Shown: piece after piece, positions 5,335 to 7,005 of the stretch
Numbering within the stretch: the first letter of the stretch is position 1
How the letters are laid out: every line of letters starts with the position of its first letter
Origin: Verrucomicrobia subdivision 6 bacterium
GTDB lineage: Bacteria; Verrucomicrobiota; Verrucomicrobiia; Methylacidiphilales; Verrucolacustridaceae
DNA: 7,005 nucleotides
Assembly (NCBI GenBank): GCA_945866245.1
Contig: CAMBGW010000051.1
Coordinates: 1-7,005, forward strand
Direction: 5' to 3'
Notes under the pieces: model-generated
Database searches by the model: none
What the model was told of the DNA's origin: nothing
The model's input: the letters and a program-made list of their open reading frames with translations, nothing else
Position numbers and translations under genes: made by a program

Positions 5335-7005
5335 TTAGGAGGCCAGTTCTTCGACCGTTGGGCAGGAGCAGATGAGATTTCGATCACCATGGACGGCATC
5401 GATTCGGGATACGGTGGGCCAGTATTTCCATATTCGCGTCCAAGGAGCCGGATAAGCCGCTTTTTCCCGACTATACGGGCGATCCCAACTGTCGGAGGTG
5501 ACATCCGCCGCGGGGTGAGGGGCAAGTTTTAAGGGGTTGCGTGCACGATCCATTTTGCCCGACTCGATCTCAGCGATCTCCTTGCGGATCGAAATGAGTG
5601 CATCGGCAAAGCGATCGAGCTCTTCACGGGATTCGGATTCGGTGGGCTCGATCATCAGTGTTCCGCCGACAGGCCAGGACATCGTCGGGGCATGAAATCC
5701 ATAATCCATCAGCCGCTTTGCAATATCGTCCACCTCAATGCCTGCGGTTGCTTTGAAAGGACGCAGATCGAGAATGAATTCGTGGGCGACCCAACCACCC
5801 GCGCCTCGGTAGAGGATCGGGTAGTGGTCGGAGAGGCGTTTGGCGAGGTAATTGGCGTTTAGAATTGCCACTTCGGTGCAGCGGGCGAGTCCTTTGCCGC
5901 CGACCATGGCGAGGAACATCCAAGGAATGACCAAAATACTCGCACTGCCGTAAGGGGCGGATGCTACGGCACCAACCTGATCTTTTTTCAGGGTCTGGTG
6001 AGGATGGGAGGGTAGGAAAGGGGCTAAATGGTCTGCTACCGCGATCGGACCGACTCCAGGGCCTCCACCTCCGTGCGGGATGCAGAACGTTTTATGAAGG
6101 TTGAGATGGCAGGCATCGATTCCGAACTCGCCCGGCCGGCAGATGCCAACGAGGGCGTTCAAATTTGCGCCATCCATATAGACTTGGCCACCTGCCTGAT
6201 GAACTTTTTTACAGAGGTCGCGGATGGCTGATTCAAAAACCCCGTGAGTGGATGGGTAGGTAACCATTGCCGCGGCGATTCGTGGTCCATGCTCTTTGAT
6301 TTTGGCGTCGAGGTCGGCGAGGTCGACGTTGCCTTGGGCATCGCAACCTATGGGAACCACGCGAAATCCCACGAGAACGGCACTGGCAGGGTTCGTGCCG
6401 TGTGCGGAGACGGGAATGAGGCAGACGTCGCGATGGGTTTCACCTCTCGACTGGTGCCAAGCGCGGATGGAGAGAAGTCCGGCATATTCGCCTTGGGACC
6501 CGGCGTTGGGTTGAAGAGAGACGTGGGGAAGACCCGTGATCTCGCCTAACCAGTTTTCCAGTTCGTGGATCATCTGAAGATATCCCGGATTTTGCTCGGC
6601 AGGGGCGTAGGGGTGGGGCTCCGAAACAGTCGACCAGCCCAGGGGGGTAAGTTCGGAGGCGGCATTCAGCTTCATGGTGCAGGAACCGAGGGGAACCATG
6701 GATTGAGCGGGGGTGAGGTCTTTCGCGGCAAGCCGCCGGATGTAGCGGAGAAGTTCGTTTTCGTTTGCGTGGGAGGTGAAGATCGGATGAAGGAGAGCAG
6801 AGGTTTTGCGGTGCAGGGAGGGGGCTAGAGGCGATAGGCCGGAGGAGGGTGGGGAAACTTTTGCGGAGCCAAAAAAGGAGAGAATGCGGTCAACCTCGGC
6901 CTCGTCGGTTCGCTCATCGAGGGTGATTCCCAGATCACCATTGGGGAAGTGGCGGAAGTTGGTTTGAGCTTGGGAGGCTTTGGCCACGGCCGACTGAATC
7001 GCCTT
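5335..7005 (-). CDS. gcvP: Glycine dehydrogenase (decarboxylating), P-protein, C-terminal part
   Basis: The P-protein of the glycine cleavage system decarboxylates glycine on PLP and passes the aminomethyl group to the lipoyl arm of H-protein. The frame is open to the right edge (556 residues visible), so the gene is cut by the window. The GTG at 6985-6987 is an internal codon, not a start: the frame continues upstream as KAIQSAVAKA. The first 35 visible residues (NFRHF...GITLDERTDEAEVDRIL) belong to the end of the N-terminal half, showing the fused single-chain form. Landmarks in order: SMVPLGSCTMKLN, then VSAHGTNPASA, YMDGANLNALVG, and the PLP-lysine motif HLNLHKTFCIPHGGGGPGVGPI (Lys codon at 6091-6093). 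The chain ends DRNLICSC followed by eight residues. Placing that lysine against the E. coli enzyme leaves about 400 residues outside the window, implying roughly 960 in all. No other gcv gene is in view downstream. Confidence 0.97.
   Translation of the reverse strand, partial: KAIQSAVAKASQAQTNFRHFPNGDLGITLDERTDEAEVDRILSFFGSAKVSPPSSGLSPLAPSLHRKTSALLHPIFTSHANENELLRYIRRLAAKDLTPAQSMVPLGSCTMKLNAASELTPLGWSTVSEPHPYAPAEQNPGYLQMIHELENWLGEITGLPHVSLQPNAGSQGEYAGLLSIRAWHQSRGETHRDVCLIPVSAHGTNPASAVLVGFRVVPIGCDAQGNVDLADLDAKIKEHGPRIAAAMVTYPSTHGVFESAIRDLCKKVHQAGGQVYMDGANLNALVGICRPGEFGIDACHLNLHKTFCIPHGGGGPGVGPIAVADHLAPFLPSHPHQTLKKDQVGAVASAPYGSASILVIPWMFLAMVGGKGLARCTEVAILNANYLAKRLSDHYPILYRGAGGWVAHEFILDLRPFKATAGIEVDDIAKRLMDYGFHAPTMSWPVGGTLMIEPTESESREELDRFADALISIRKEIAEIESGKMDRARNPLKLAPHPAADVTSDSWDRPYSREKAAYPAPWTRIWKYWPTVSRIDAVHGDRNLICSCPTVEELAS

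Noticed and set aside
6244..6549. Open frame of 101 codons on the plus strand, opposite gcvP
   Set aside because: It lies completely antisense to a strongly conserved region of gcvP and its product has no recognisable features; it is a by-product of the composition of the real gene. The same holds for the other frames opposite hupE, pyrE, the porin and gcvP.
6985..6987. GTG as a start codon for a standalone GcvPB-type subunit
   Set aside because: The frame is open upstream to the window edge, and the residues on both sides of the GTG match the interior of a fused P-protein, so this is an internal valine codon.
1..7005. Mobile elements, CRISPR arrays, tRNA or rRNA genes, riboswitches, defence or toxin-antitoxin modules
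   Set aside because: Genes fill nearly all of the window, the largest intergenic gap is about 124 bp, and I saw no transposase, direct-repeat array, tRNA-like fold or small paired genes of that kind.

Overview
This window looks like an ordinary chromosomal segment of a Gram-negative bacterium. The outer-membrane barrel protein with a signal peptide and a C-terminal aromatic residue supports an outer membrane. The long fused glycine decarboxylase P-protein, the BBP2-like porin rich in Asn and Ser, the moderate G+C content and the near absence of Shine-Dalgarno sequences would suit the Planctomycetes-Verrucomicrobia-Chlamydiae group, most likely Verrucomicrobiota. That placement is an impression from protein style, not a demonstrated affiliation.

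Layout. (i) 1-177 (+) is the C-terminal tail of an unrecognised gene. It converges on 174-791 (-), a HupE/UreJ-family membrane protein, and their stop codons interlock. (ii) A 124-bp divergent gap (792-915) leads into a rightward cluster: ridA (916-1302), pyrE (1299-1868, ATGA overlap), a GNAT acetyltransferase (1916-2443) and, 10 bp later, an E3-like FAD/NAD(P) disulfide oxidoreductase (2454-3872). (iii) A porin-like barrel gene (3927-5267, +) follows. It has a possible promoter of its own, whose -35 box overlaps the reductase stop codon, and ends in a strong intrinsic terminator (5285-5323). (iv) On the minus strand, converging on the porin, is the C-terminal part of gcvP (5335-7005), which runs off the right edge.

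Functional reading. pyrE makes OMP in de novo pyrimidine synthesis. RidA removes reactive enamine/imine by-products of PLP enzymes. GcvP is a PLP enzyme of glycine and one-carbon metabolism. The reductase has an intact redox disulfide and His-Glu couple but lies with a GNAT gene rather than with a 2-oxoacid dehydrogenase or other gcv genes, so its electron acceptor is open. The cluster looks like housekeeping metabolism. I see no mobile element, CRISPR array, phage gene, RNA gene, toxin-antitoxin pair or defence cassette, and no convincing new multi-gene system. The points most worth a second look are the ridA-pyrE coupling, the atypical nucleotide-binding site of the reductase, and the lone HupE protein with a predicted N-terminal histidine after signal cleavage.
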